DNA of 64,000 bases from Myxococcales bacterium (GCA_016699535.1 CP064980.1:496001-560000), one strand, 5' to 3'. Counted from the stretch's first letter, positions 17,878 to 27,464 are shown. Made by a program: numbers and translations. The notes: a model not told the origin generated them from the sequence alone.

Positions 17878-19818
17878 ATGTTGCGGCTTAGACGTAGATT
17901 TTCACTGTTTTTAGGGCTTTCCCTTGGCTTGCTGTGGATTGGGGCTTGCCAGCCAGTCAAGCGCGTCGGAGACATCTCGGGCACGACGCTCGCTCAAGTG
18001 CAGCGCGACACCTCAGTTTCAGATGAGCAAATTAACGCCATCACGAGTTCACTGACTGCCAATCAGACCAAATCCATAATCATCGCGAGTGACGGGGCTC
18101 CCTATGGGATCAATGCTTCACATGACGGCTTTTATTCCACCAGCATCGGCTCAGGAGGCGTGGTGACTGGCCTGAAAAGCATGTTGAAATACGCGCCGGT
18201 GACTTGGGTGACCCGTGCCAAAGGTGGTTCTGAAGCCAATTTTCTCGATGGTCAAGGTCTGGTCGAAGTGTCAAAGACGGGTTTGACAAGCAGGAACACC
18301 GTTGTTGATCAGGGCTACCCTGATGACTTTCATCCGTTGAAGATTGCCTACGTCCATCCCACCGTTTCCGAAGTGGATGGCTATTATGAGAACATTGCCA
18401 ATCCTTTTTTGTGGTTTGTGCAACATGGTATTCCACTTGCTGGTGTGCCTGAACAAGATAAGTGGGATAACGGGTACAAAGCCGTGAACCAGAAATTTGC
18501 GGATGCTGTGGCTGACCTTGCTCTTCGCGATGACACTGCAAACTATGTGATTCTGCACGATTACCAACTCTATTTACTGCCAGGGCTGCTTAAGCAAAAA
18601 TTGCAAGCCACGGGCTGTGATTGCGTAAAAACCTTGCACTTCACGCATATTCCATGGCCGAAAGCTGATAGCTGGCTCTACCAAGCCAGTCGAAGTTTTC
18701 CCAATGGTAACAACTCAAGCAGTTGGTTCATTGAAATGTTTGAGTCGATGCTCGCCACTGATGTGCTAGGATTTCAAACCGTCGATGATGCCCTGAATTT
18801 TGTGGCCACAGTTAAAGCGTTTTTGGGCGCTGACAAAGTTGTGTCATCGCCAAATGCGGGACAAGGTATTCGGATATACTATAAAAACCATTTGACGCTT
18901 GTGGATGCCTATCCGATTTCGATTGATCCAGACTACATTATTGGTAAGTACAACGAGGCGCGTGCGCGAAAAGATCTGCCCGACAATCCCAACGACGAGG
19001 ATCTCGCAACCTATAAACAAAAAATCGCTGCTATTGAATACTATCGCAGTACAGTAAATAAACTTATTTTACGGACTGAGCGTCTTGACCCCGCAAAAGG
19101 TGTTTATGCAGGCATGAAAGCTTATCAAGCGCTGTTGGAGAAAAAGAGAAACAACGGAACTTTGTATGCCGGAAATGAAACAGACGGTCAATATTCCGTG
19201 GGTATGATATCAATCCTAATTCCAACTCGTGAAAATATTCCTGAGTATGCAGCTTACAAAGACGCTGTAATCAATTTAGTCAATCAGATTAACCAAGAGT
19301 ATGCAGAACATCCTGATTATACTGAAGGTGATGCAAAGTTTTACGATGTAGGTCAACCCTGGAGACCGATTCTCTATTACAACTACAATGACTGGCTCTA
19401 TGCGCTTTATTTGATGGGATTATCTGATGTGCTTATGGCTACGAGTCGGGCTGATGGTATGAACCTGGTGGTTAAAGAAGCTGCTACGATTTCACAATAC
19501 GCTGCGAATCCGGAGCATAATATAATGGGCCTCCCAACGACCTTACTTATATCCGATGGGTTAGGTGTGACCAGGGAGTTCTTAAATGCTGGTATGGAAA
19601 GCATCTATCCCGTGTCAGCTCCACCAGATTACAAAAACGATATACCAGGATTTGACCGCTGGGTTAATAAAACCGCTAACGATCTTGAGACAACACTAAG
19701 GTATAGTCACAATGAAAGCTACGCCGACGTACAAGATGCTGCGGTTTTCATACGCACCAACGATACAAAGAAATGGTTGTTTCGACAGCTGCAAGCTTTG
19801 CAGCAAGTAAGAAGGTAG
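17878..19818 (+). CDS. Lipid-anchored GT20 family (trehalose-6-phosphate synthase-like) protein
   Basis: The start has AGGAG eleven bases upstream and yields a lipoprotein signal with lipobox IGAC at residue 24. The body follows GT20 order: SDGAPYG, GSGGVVTGL (acceptor/donor loop), ILHDYQLYLLPGLL, LHFTHIPWP, RTERLDPAKGV, and TSRADGMNLVVKEA followed by LLISDGLGVTREF. These match the OtsA motifs for HDYQL, HIPWP, R-x-D/ERLD, DGMNLV-x-KE and the SE-F-x-G loop. OtsA is cytoplasmic and uses UDP-glucose, so a secreted form is strange. About 647 residues, with an insertion of roughly 90 in the middle versus OtsA. It may be a retooled enzyme or binding protein. About 280 bp of non-coding DNA precedes it. 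Confidence 0.75.
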   Translation: MLRLRRRFSLFLGLSLGLLWIGACQPVKRVGDISGTTLAQVQRDTSVSDEQINAITSSLTANQTKSIIIASDGAPYGINASHDGFYSTSIGSGGVVTGLKSMLKYAPVTWVTRAKGGSEANFLDGQGLVEVSKTGLTSRNTVVDQGYPDDFHPLKIAYVHPTVSEVDGYYENIANPFLWFVQHGIPLAGVPEQDKWDNGYKAVNQKFADAVADLALRDDTANYVILHDYQLYLLPGLLKQKLQATGCDCVKTLHFTHIPWPKADSWLYQASRSFPNGNNSSSWFIEMFESMLATDVLGFQTVDDALNFVATVKAFLGADKVVSSPNAGQGIRIYYKNHLTLVDAYPISIDPDYIIGKYNEARARKDLPDNPNDEDLATYKQKIAAIEYYRSTVNKLILRTERLDPAKGVYAGMKAYQALLEKKRNNGTLYAGNETDGQYSVGMISILIPTRENIPEYAAYKDAVINLVNQINQEYAEHPDYTEGDAKFYDVGQPWRPILYYNYNDWLYALYLMGLSDVLMATSRADGMNLVVKEAATISQYAANPEHNIMGLPTTLLISDGLGVTREFLNAGMESIYPVSAPPDYKNDIPGFDRWVNKTANDLETTLRYSHNESYADVQDAAVFIRTNDTKKWLFRQLQALQQVRR

Positions 19819-19845
19819 GCCTTGCGATACCCTTGTCGTTGCCCT

Positions 19846-20504
19846 CTAATGAAATGCAATCGGCAGATAGATGGTTGAGGCCGCTGGTAGGGCTGTGAAA
19901 TCGAGGATTTGAGGGTCTGTGCAGCGTTCGAAGTAGTCGCAAAACTGGGCGCGCAGGCGGACTGGACCGGGATCAAAAACAAACACCCATTCATTGCTTT
20001 CGATGCGCGAGTTCACAAGAGTACGGATCACTTCATCTCTGGTGTTGAATTCTTCAATAAGGATGTGGCCGAATGCACAGCTCTGCAAGTTGAGGTTAAC
20101 TCGCACAGGGCTGGTGACCTGTTGGCTTTCGGTTGGCGAGATAAAGGCCAGCTGAGGAGCGGGGGTACTGAAGCCCTCGATGACGGGGGTGATGGGCGTC
20201 CCAAAGTGGCGCATATAAAGCAGTCGATCGGCGGTTTGCGGAGCGACTCCGCCGAGCGCACCTGCGGTAGCACAACATTGGATATGTGCGGCTATGCCTT
20301 TGGGATCGATTGACCCAACTGAAAGCCCTTTGGCAGCTCGAGTGTGTCGGTTTCGTTGTAGGCGCCCGCGCCGACTAGTATGACATCGAGACTCGGTATC
20401 GAAAATGGATCCTCGCCGGCATCGCCGTGGTCATCAACGGAAGTCGCCTCTTCATCCGCACAGGCGCTCAATGTAAGCAGGCAAAACAGCAGAGATTTAA
20501 GCAT
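19846..20504 (-). CDS. Lipoprotein of unknown function, frameshifted
   Basis: The first frame (from 20504) has a lipobox LSAC, then VILVGAGAYNETDTLELPKG and FQLG, and stops at 20292. A second frame carries on smoothly: SIDPKGIAAHIQCCATAGAL, then APQTADRLLYMRHFG, PAPQLAFISPTE and a final Cys-bearing beta domain to 19846. Adding one G to the GGG run at 20314-20316 (read as CCC on the plus strand) restores one 219-residue product. No known domain. Confidence 0.6.
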
Positions 20505-20713
20505 TTGTGTTGAGTCTATCGATAGCTATTCCTCGAACTCTTGGTGGCTTAGAGCTCACCGGGTTGATATCACTATCGACCTGTTCGGATTCGAGCTGCC
20601 TCCGAGTGGAAAAAAATCGCAAAAAAGATTTGGATACTTAGCAACGATTCATTGGTATGGTCGATGATCTTTGGTAGGAATGAAAAGACGATGTAGATCT
20701 GAGCACGGGAAAC

Positions 20714-21200
20714 TATAAGAAGATCAACGTAGGATTTTGCCTCGTCTTTGTGGCTTTTACGACGAAGAGCCTATGCCCCGAGGGCTTTGAGACGGCGGAT
20801 GGCAAGTCTAAGTTGATTAGCGTCGATCCCCCTGCCACGGCTCCAACGCTTAGTGTCCAAGCTTCCATAAAAACTTTGACCTTCAATTGGGAGGCTGTAA
20901 AAGGCGCCAGTAGCTATCAACTTTTTTGAAGATCGTGCGGGGACTGGTGAGTTTGCACAAGTGGGTGATGATCTTGGCGAAGAGGTCTTGCAGTGTGCAA
21001 GGGAAGTGTCCGTCCATACTTTTGACTGGAACCACGCGGCGTTTAAAGTTAAAGCGTGCAACGAAGGTGGCGGTACAGAGTCCGATGTGCTGAGCGTCAA
21101 ACTTTGGACACTCACTGACAAAGCACCTGCTTTTGCGTGCTTTGATGGCCGACTCGCAACCGCGGCAGAGCAAATCGGCTTAGATGTCTTGAGGCCCTAG
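20714..21200 (+). pseudogene. Fragment of an FN3/FG-GAP-type secreted protein
   Basis: Coding-like sequence without a good start codon begins near 20714 with a hydrophobic leader (VGFCLVFVAFTT), reads APTLSVQASIKTLTFNWEAV and GASSYQLF, then hits TGA. Removing one T from the T6 run at 20922-20927 gives EDRAGTGEFAQVGDDLG, HTFDWNHAAFKVKACNEGG, a fibronectin-like repeat typical of integrin-alpha-like (FG-GAP) proteins of Gram-negatives. It ends at 21200 without any FG-GAP repeats. Most likely a truncated relic of a protein related to the intact one at 52453-54978. 20505-20713 is empty. Confidence 0.55.
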
Positions 21201-21327
21201 AGCCCACAAGAAATATCGACGGCTTGTTTATGCGCACCAGACTTGTCGGCAGGCAGGCTAGCACTATTGCGACACAGCCACACCCCATGAGAACTTTGTT
21301 ATATCGGATGTTTTTACCCGGAAAGTT

Positions 21328-21555
21328 TTACGGTGAAACTTTGTAAACTTCCGGAAGAGATTTGCCGATCTCCGGCGGTTTTTCGCTTGCTTCCGTACTG
21401 GCAGCACCACTCGTTCTCAGGGTGTTGCCATCCGACTGGATCAAATTATAGACGACCGTGTTGCTATCGATACTGGCCTCACCTATGACGGCAAGGTCTG
21501 CGTCAAGAAAGTCCTTCGCTACACCGACGACCCAGTCTTCATAAGTCACAAGCAT
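21328..21555 (-). CDS. Short hypothetical protein
   Basis: 75 residues from an ATG at 21555. The frame is open upstream to about 21636 without another ATG. Acidic, no signal peptide, no recognised motif. It faces another doubtful ORF, so it may be a fragment of a lost gene. Reported because codon use looks coding-like. Confidence 0.25.
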   Translation of the reverse strand: MLVTYEDWVVGVAKDFLDADLAVIGEASIDSNTVVYNLIQSDGNTLRTSGAASTEASEKPPEIGKSLPEVYKVSP

Positions 21556-21613
21556 GGAATTATTAAAACTCTCAACCCGCGCATCACTCAGTGCAGTAAG
21601 CTCGTATTGTTGA

Positions 21614-22195
21614 ATGAGTAAATGTGTTCCTGGGAATTACCTCAGTAGTGTCCTTACGGAGGAGCAAACATGTATTACTTATGGAGAGCCACATAGTAGC
21701 TTTGGTCCAGTGGGTTACTATCTTATTGGGGAAGTTTCAGCGGACCCGGAAGCCAGTGTAGCAGTCCGTTCACCTACGCAGTGCAAATTTGCTTGGGACC
21801 AAGATCGCGTGTCTTGGATCGATGATGGAAGTATTGGTCCTACCGACAATCTCTTTTTTGAACCACTTGATCGTAGTAGCGTTTCAAAAACATGGACCAC
21901 CTCATTGTACGGTGCTGAGTACGTGGTCACAGGCCGAGATCCCGCCATCGAAGAAGGCGGCGTCTCTTTCGTTGCGCCGTGCCGCTATCTCGGTTCAAGG
22001 GCCGTGCGCCAACAAACGCAGCACTTTGCCTTTGTCCCAGACTGCCGAGCTCGGGCAATAGCTAAGCAAGGTCACGGACGAAGGCAAAGTGCTTCAGTTT
22101 TTAGCGACGCGGAAGATGGAGCCGTCGCTAAAGTACATAAGCCATTGCTTCTGAAAGTACACGACGCTGGGAGAAAGTTCCGGAAGTTCTTTTAG
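21614..22195 (+). CDS. Hypothetical protein or fragment
   Basis: An open frame of 193 residues with an ATG but no ribosome site or signal peptide. The first 130 residues look like a secreted domain (Cys at regular intervals, GPVGYYLIGEVSADP, RVSWIDDGSIGPTDN), while the last 55 run through the hairpin at 22020-22093 and into the convergent gene, so true coding probably ends before 22020. Probably the surviving tail of a larger surface protein. Confidence 0.3.
   Translation: MSKCVPGNYLSSVLTEEQTCITYGEPHSSFGPVGYYLIGEVSADPEASVAVRSPTQCKFAWDQDRVSWIDDGSIGPTDNLFFEPLDRSSVSKTWTTSLYGAEYVVTGRDPAIEEGGVSFVAPCRYLGSRAVRQQTQHFAFVPDCRARAIAKQGHGRRQSASVFSDAEDGAVAKVHKPLLLKVHDAGRKFRKFF
22020..22093. repeat. Hairpin with 18-bp arms downstream of a lipoprotein gene
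   Basis: AGCACTTTGCCTTTGTCC (22020-22037) pairs with 22076-22093 over 18 bp with one wobble, around a 38-base core containing GCCGAGCTCGGGC and, on the minus strand, CCTTGCTTAGCT. It begins at the base after the stop codon of the minus-strand gene ending at 22094. The core resembles, over about 12 bases, the conserved core of the 46.6-46.9 kb elements (CCTCGCTTCGCT). It may act as a bidirectional terminator or be a short mobile repeat. Confidence 0.55.
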
Positions 22196-23494
22196 ATTAC
22201 CCCGTCTGGCCAGGACAGGATTGTATGCAAAAGGCGTAAACTGGATGCCCGTCACATCGTTTTGTAGTGACCATAAGGCTACGCCTATCGAATCGTTGTT
22301 TTGGGAAAAGGCATCGGGACCATCGCCTTGCCGCTCGCCACCTTGGGCGGAGAAAAACAAACGCACTTCATCGCGACCGAAGGCATTGCTGAAATGAACA
22401 GCGTAGGGATCTTGCATCGAGCTAAGCTCTCGCCAGAGTTGCCCCGTTTCTTGGCTTTGCCTTAAAAGCTCAATGGATAAAACTGGGTCCTCTATGCGAA
22501 CAACACTTCCAGCGTTATCAAAGCGCGCCAGTCCTAAGTAGTGTTTATCTTCGCTGAGATAAAACAACCACGTTTCTTGATTCACCCTAAGAACTGCTGG
22601 AGAAAGAAGTCGGCTTCCTTGCCACGGCGTGTAGGGTTCCAGAACGATTTGTTCTTCTGAAAATAGCAGTCCATCGCTTGATTGGTTTTGAAACAGAGCA
22701 TGCTCCCCCGCTTTGGCATAGTAAATTTCGACTTGCGAATCTGAAAAATTAAACGCTAATCCTGAATCCGAAGCAAAAACCTGTGAATCAAGACCTTCGG
22801 TCGCTTCAAGATCAAAACGGGTGGCATGCATGGCAATGCCTCGTACCAGCACTGTGTTTTGTTGCGCGTCACTTAATACGGCATAAAGCAGGAGCTGATC
22901 GTTTGCTTCTTTTACAGAAGCTTTTGAGAGCGTGCCAAAGCTACGCTGCAAATCGCAACGCTCGCTGGAAGAACAAATGCCTGGTCCGTGTCCACAGCCA
23001 AGCGCGACGCACTGACCCACCAAGCAAAGCTCACCGAAAGCGCAATCGCTTTCATCACCGCAACTTGGTATGCAAGCACCCTGTTCACACAAATGAGATG
23101 CAGGGCAGTCGCTTTCATCAAAGCAGCGCGGCGCACAACGGCTGGGCGAACCTACGCAAACACTGCCTTGGGCGCACTCCGATGAAAACTCACACAGTTC
23201 AAGTACGCAACGTCCACAAACACAGGCCTCACGACCGGAGCACTCTGTATCTTCAGTGCAGCTTTGTGCCCGTTGGCTTTGAAGCACGCACAAGCCAAGC
23301 GGAATGTCCGAACTTGTGACAGGTCCCTGAAGCGCAGCACCCTCTAGGCAAAGCTCGACGCGATCGCTTTCTTCGTAGGGGGCAATACCGCTACCAAGAC
23401 TTGGGGCCTGTTGGCTGGCATCGGCTGAGATGCCACAATTGGCAATAAATACCATGAAACATGCCACTTGTGTCTGTTTTTTAACAAATTTCAT
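22094..23494 (-). CDS. Cys-rich EGF-like plus beta-propeller lipoprotein
   Basis: Start chosen at the ATG two bases after the upstream stop; it gives a lipoprotein signal with lipobox IANC. Residues about 75-185 hold a run of C-x4-5-C-x5-C pairs (CTEDTECSGREACVCGRC, CFDESDCPASHLCEQGAC, CGDESDCAFGELCLVGQC), a myxobacterial EGF-like or disulfide-knot repeat. The remaining 270 residues resemble a five-bladed GH43/32-type propeller (LLLYAVLSD, RLFFSAQGG, WLMYFSDGS) without assured catalytic acids. Last gene of an operon with two FadL-like porins, so it may sit on the outer membrane with them. Confidence 0.75.
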   Translation of the reverse strand: MKFVKKQTQVACFMVFIANCGISADASQQAPSLGSGIAPYEESDRVELCLEGAALQGPVTSSDIPLGLCVLQSQRAQSCTEDTECSGREACVCGRCVLELCEFSSECAQGSVCVGSPSRCAPRCFDESDCPASHLCEQGACIPSCGDESDCAFGELCLVGQCVALGCGHGPGICSSSERCDLQRSFGTLSKASVKEANDQLLLYAVLSDAQQNTVLVRGIAMHATRFDLEATEGLDSQVFASDSGLAFNFSDSQVEIYYAKAGEHALFQNQSSDGLLFSEEQIVLEPYTPWQGSRLLSPAVLRVNQETWLFYLSEDKHYLGLARFDNAGSVVRIEDPVLSIELLRQSQETGQLWRELSSMQDPYAVHFSNAFGRDEVRLFFSAQGGERQGDGPDAFSQNNDSIGVALWSLQNDVTGIQFTPFAYNPVLARRGNLKELPELSPSVVYFQKQWLMYFSDGSIFRVAKN

Positions 23495-23496
23495 GA

Positions 23497-24789
23497 CTAT
23501 TTTGTCAATTCGACTCTCATAAACAATGACCCCGAAAAGACGGTTCCACTTAGGCGATAATCGGATGCAAAGGCATAACGGGGATCTTTTATTGTCGTTC
23601 TTGGGACAAGGGGTTGGGCTTGCAAAGCCAGTCCGAAGGAAAAGCGCCGCTGCCACGCTTCAAACTCATAGGCTGCTCCGCCAGCGAACACATGCCGGGA
23701 CGCGTCGGCAAAACTGCTGAGTCCACTTTGATCGGGAACAGGCGAGTGGATGTAAGCGTAGCCTAGGCGCAGATACACAAGCTCAGTGGGCGCAAGGTTG
23801 ATGCGGTGCTCTAGAGCCAAGCGAGGAATGACAACATCGTTCCAATGGGGCGCTGGCAAATCAAGTGAAATCGCGTCGATGTCGATACCAAGCTGCACCA
23901 GTAAATCGACATTGCTGGCTACCTGCTTTATCTGGGACCACTGTTGCCAATCAAGTTGAGCATAGAGCCTCCACGTATCAAGCTCGAGCGATGCAGCAAG
24001 GTGCAGCGAGCGCGGCGAGTAAAAATCAATTCCGTTTGCACGAATAATGGTATCGCCTTCGATGTCGGTGCCGGGCACGCTCACAAAGCTTTGCGCATAG
24101 ATTTGAGCATCGAGTTTCTGCGGCTCGCGGTAAGCTACGCCGAGGCTTAGGTAAGACTTAGCCTTCCAAAGCAGACCCATGTAAGGCGAAAAGCGCCATG
24201 GCACATCAACCTGTAAATGCGTTGTAGCTTCGGTGCGCCCAGGTAAAGTACTGACATTGAGATCGAGCCCGTCTCCTGCCACGCCGCCAAACACCGATAC
24301 GCCCAAGCCCAGCGAAAGTTTGTCTTTGTAGGCCACTGCCGCACAAAACTCTGAAGCGACTCGTCTGAGACGATTGTCCCACAGCACGACTTGAAGTTCG
24401 GTAGGCGCAGTGAGCTCGATTTGCGCGATGCCTGCAGTCGGCAAATACATCACGCCGTTTAGTGCAATGCGCCACTGCTTGCCGAGTTCAATGGGAATAT
24501 TCAAAGCAGCGGTCAGGGCTGTTGTCGATGCAAGACCAGCATCAAGATTGTTGAGGGTGAGCTCGGGTGCTGCCATCGAAACGCCAAGTCCCAAACTTGC
24601 TCGCTTGGCAAATGCCGCTGATGCAGGATTGTAGGCCGCAGCACTCAGCGCATCGTCGCTGCCGTACATCGCGCCTGCAAGAGCTGCGCCGCGATCGGCA
24701 AAGCCAATCGCCCCAACAGGATCAGCCCACGCTACAGAGCTCGTCCATCCCAGAGAGCAAACACAAAGTCGGACGACGAATTGCTTCAT
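23497..24789 (-). CDS. FadL/OMPP1-like outer-membrane beta-barrel protein
   Basis: 430 residues with a cleavable signal peptide ending VAWA. The mature N-terminus has the FadL-type start GAIGFADRGAALAGAMYG followed by YNPASAAFA, the NPA motif of the FadL family hatch. The rest is alternating amphipathic strands and ends ...FMRVELTK, a barrel-like C-terminus. FadL-family proteins let hydrophobic molecules cross the outer membrane. It overlaps the upstream porin by four bases (ATGA) and is followed two bases later by the propeller lipoprotein. Confidence 0.8.
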   Translation of the reverse strand: MKQFVVRLCVCSLGWTSSVAWADPVGAIGFADRGAALAGAMYGSDDALSAAAYNPASAAFAKRASLGLGVSMAAPELTLNNLDAGLASTTALTAALNIPIELGKQWRIALNGVMYLPTAGIAQIELTAPTELQVVLWDNRLRRVASEFCAAVAYKDKLSLGLGVSVFGGVAGDGLDLNVSTLPGRTEATTHLQVDVPWRFSPYMGLLWKAKSYLSLGVAYREPQKLDAQIYAQSFVSVPGTDIEGDTIIRANGIDFYSPRSLHLAASLELDTWRLYAQLDWQQWSQIKQVASNVDLLVQLGIDIDAISLDLPAPHWNDVVIPRLALEHRINLAPTELVYLRLGYAYIHSPVPDQSGLSSFADASRHVFAGGAAYEFEAWQRRFSFGLALQAQPLVPRTTIKDPRYAFASDYRLSGTVFSGSLFMRVELTK

Positions 24790-26120
24790 GGCTCAAACTC
24801 CACCGCCACACTCAATCCAATGCTCAAGGCAATCGCCTCGCCAACAATGTATGGGTAGCCCGGATTACTAAGCTGCATGCCCGAGACTGTTTCATCTTCA
24901 TCCGCCAGCGCATTGGGATTAGCTCGAGCTTGATCAATGGAGGAAATCACTTTGTCCGAGCGAACGGAGCGCATGTAGCTTAGCGCAGCATGAGCGCTAA
25001 GTATTAGCGGATGGCCGAACAGTTTTTCAAAGCGAATGCTGCTACCAGTGGAAAGGCCAAGCTTGGGCGCATCAAGCAAGTTACTCCTGCCGGTCTGCTC
25101 GTTAAGCATGCTAGTCGTGAGCGAGAACCCAAAATGCTGCGTAAAAAGATCGTGTTGGCTGAGCGCATGATTAAGGCTCAACGATGCGCGAGTGAAGATA
25201 GCATCGTTGTATACTTTTTTAGGGATGCGAAGACCAAGATCGATAGAGGAAACTGTCGCGTCGACTTGAACAAAAGGGCTGTGTAGCACTGAGAAGAACT
25301 GATAACCTAAGTCAAACTCTGCCAAGATAAAGCGGTTTTGATAAGCCACTCCAAGCTCAAGGGTATGCGGCGAAGCTAACGCATATCCTTTCATGGCAAT
25401 GTCGAGAGGAGTGCCGCCCACTAAGTTTTCGGTGACGATTTCGTAAGGCACGGAAAAGGCATGCCGGTAGACAAGAGCAAAACGCCAGTGTTTCAAAGGC
25501 ACGACTCGTAAGCCAGCAATAAAACTCGTGTAGCTCTCAGCTTGCGCGGAAAGCGATGCTTCAGTCGCTCGGCTGCCTCCCATGGCTGTGCGCAAGCTAC
25601 CTCGGAGCGATGAAAAGTAGTTCAAGGCAAGACCCAGTGAAAGCCAGCGCAATGGACGCAACGCGAGTGCAGGAAACAGACTGATCCGCTGGGAACGGTT
25701 TTCGTAGTAAGGAAAATGGGGATCTTCGATGCTGGGCGCGTCTATCGACAGCGCGCTCTTTAACGGACTTTGCAGCGCAAGACCCATGCTAAGCCAAGGC
25801 GTAATTGGCGCCGAAACAGCGAAGGCGCCGAGATCGGCCAAGTCGATCTCTGAGCTTTGCTCTGCGTAGGGACCTCCGTAACTTAGTTTCGAGGCAAGGT
25901 GTTGATAAGAGAGTTGCAATTGAAGCGTGCCTGAAAAAGCGAGCGCGGCAGGGTTGTAGTAGCTCGACTCCGGACCTGTTTCACTCGCTATGACCGCAGA
26001 ACTTTTGGCAGCAGCAACCGAGCCAATCCCAGCGAACTCAAGCGGACTGGCAAAGACCGGCTCAGGAACAAAAACCAATAGCAGCCACAGGGATATCCCC
26101 TTTTCGACAGCCAGGCGCAT
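24786..26120 (-). CDS. FadL/OMPP1-like outer-membrane protein (paralogue)
   Basis: Start set at the ATG with AAGGA close upstream, giving a signal peptide ending VFAS. The mature start reads GIGSVAAAKSSAV, ETGPESSYYNPAALAFSG, the same NPA-type motif as its neighbour, so the pair are paralogues. About 444 residues, barrel-like, ending SVAVEFEP. First gene of a three-gene operon. Hydrophobic-compound transport is inferred from the family; the substrate is unknown. A divergent lipoprotein gene begins about 210 bp away. Confidence 0.78.
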   Translation of the reverse strand: MRLAVEKGISLWLLLVFVPEPVFASPLEFAGIGSVAAAKSSAVIASETGPESSYYNPAALAFSGTLQLQLSYQHLASKLSYGGPYAEQSSEIDLADLGAFAVSAPITPWLSMGLALQSPLKSALSIDAPSIEDPHFPYYENRSQRISLFPALALRPLRWLSLGLALNYFSSLRGSLRTAMGGSRATEASLSAQAESYTSFIAGLRVVPLKHWRFALVYRHAFSVPYEIVTENLVGGTPLDIAMKGYALASPHTLELGVAYQNRFILAEFDLGYQFFSVLHSPFVQVDATVSSIDLGLRIPKKVYNDAIFTRASLSLNHALSQHDLFTQHFGFSLTTSMLNEQTGRSNLLDAPKLGLSTGSSIRFEKLFGHPLILSAHAALSYMRSVRSDKVISSIDQARANPNALADEDETVSGMQLSNPGYPYIVGEAIALSIGLSVAVEFEP

Positions 26121-26329
26121 TTTCCTTACAAAAATCAAAATGTGTTGTTCTGCAGAAGGCCGATAAAGAAACCGGTCGAAAATCGCGACCACAAGACAGC
26201 GGCGATGAAAGGACTGTCCCACAAAAGAGCTGCATTATACGAAGATCGCTCAGGTGTCAGGTGTTTTTAAAGCAAAAACAGAAGCTTGGTTTGACAGGAG
26301 CTTTGTTCAGGCGTAGGTGTCTGGGGGTT

Positions 26330-27244
26330 ATGAAGCGTTTTTTCTATGGTTTAGGTCCAGGATTGTTGTTTTTTTTAGCTGCTTGTAGCGCCGCAAACAG
26401 TCCCAGCGATGAACCAACCGTCAACCAACAAGGACCCGAAACTGGATTATGCAGTAACGAAACCGGCGAGGTGGATATTCGCGGACAATGGGCAGTTCGC
26501 GCGGATTTGGATGTTGAAGGAACCCAACGCCAGGACGCTCTGATTTCCCTTTGCCCCGATAATCCCCAAGTAGCCGGCGCCACGGCTTGGATCAAACTTG
26601 ATTTTCAAGAAGCACCCTCAGGCTCCACGGTAAATCACATCGCCACGATTTGCGCGCTTGATCTTTCAGTCATTACCGCGGGCATCGGTACTTGCCCAGC
26701 AGATCCTGCAGATTTTCTGGAAATCCGCATTGCCCTTGGTGGCGCATTGCAGACTTACCTTCCAACCGTACAGATCCCCGGCAAGAGCAGCATCGTGGCA
26801 AAGTCGCCAAATGGCAGCCTAAGCACCGATAAGTTTGAGTTCTTTGGTGGCACGCAAGGCAGCGACGATGACAGTGACGGCAAAGCCGGTGTCACCTTGG
26901 ATTTCACGACCGGTGGCGATGACCCCGCAGTGGCTGGCGAAGTGTATGCTGAGTTTGAACTCTCCCCGCTGTTCCGCGGCCGTATCCACAACTCACGCTG
27001 CATCGAAGGTAGTACCCAAGTCGTGCTTGATTACTATGTCATCGATAGAGACATCGAGCTTGCTGGCACCAAACTCGACACCGAAGTCGCTCGACAAAAC
27101 ATTCCTACGCTGCGAGTCCTTAACTCCAGCACTTTCCGTGCCCTTCGCGCCAATGGAGAAGAAGACCACGACTTCGATGACGATAGCGATGGCAATATAA
27201 GCTGCGAAGAAATCCTGCAGCACTCATCGTTGTTTCAGCGCTAG
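26330..27244 (+). CDS. Secreted lipoprotein, acidic, unknown function
   Basis: The ATG preceded by GGGGG gives a signal with lipobox LAAC. 304 residues, mostly beta-type with scattered Cys, and two Asp-rich segments (GSDDDSDGKAG and DHDFDDDSDGNISCEE) that resemble calcium-binding loops. The pattern (VDIRGQWAVRADLDVEG) is seen in myxobacterial hypothetical lipoproteins. Monocistronic, divergent from the FadL operon. Confidence 0.65.
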   Translation: MKRFFYGLGPGLLFFLAACSAANSPSDEPTVNQQGPETGLCSNETGEVDIRGQWAVRADLDVEGTQRQDALISLCPDNPQVAGATAWIKLDFQEAPSGSTVNHIATICALDLSVITAGIGTCPADPADFLEIRIALGGALQTYLPTVQIPGKSSIVAKSPNGSLSTDKFEFFGGTQGSDDDSDGKAGVTLDFTTGGDDPAVAGEVYAEFELSPLFRGRIHNSRCIEGSTQVVLDYYVIDRDIELAGTKLDTEVARQNIPTLRVLNSSTFRALRANGEEDHDFDDDSDGNISCEEILQHSSLFQR

Positions 27245-27464
27245 AGGTGCTTTGCTTCGCTCCTAGTTCAGTAACAACCGTAACACGAACTTAACAAAGC
27301 CCCGCCTAGCACGATGTCTTCCTAACTATAGAACGATGGGAAGCCAGATGTATTGCGTAAGCACGGTGGTGTCCTTGCTTTCCACCGTATTAGGTCGAAG
27401 AGCCCCACCGAGATCGAGTGGCGTTGATCGAAACGACCCTCTTAGAATTGGCTGTTCGCCTTGT

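Noticed and set aside
21718..21948. Minus-strand frame opposite the 21614-22195 ORF
   Set aside because: No start context and poorer protein-like composition than the plus frame.
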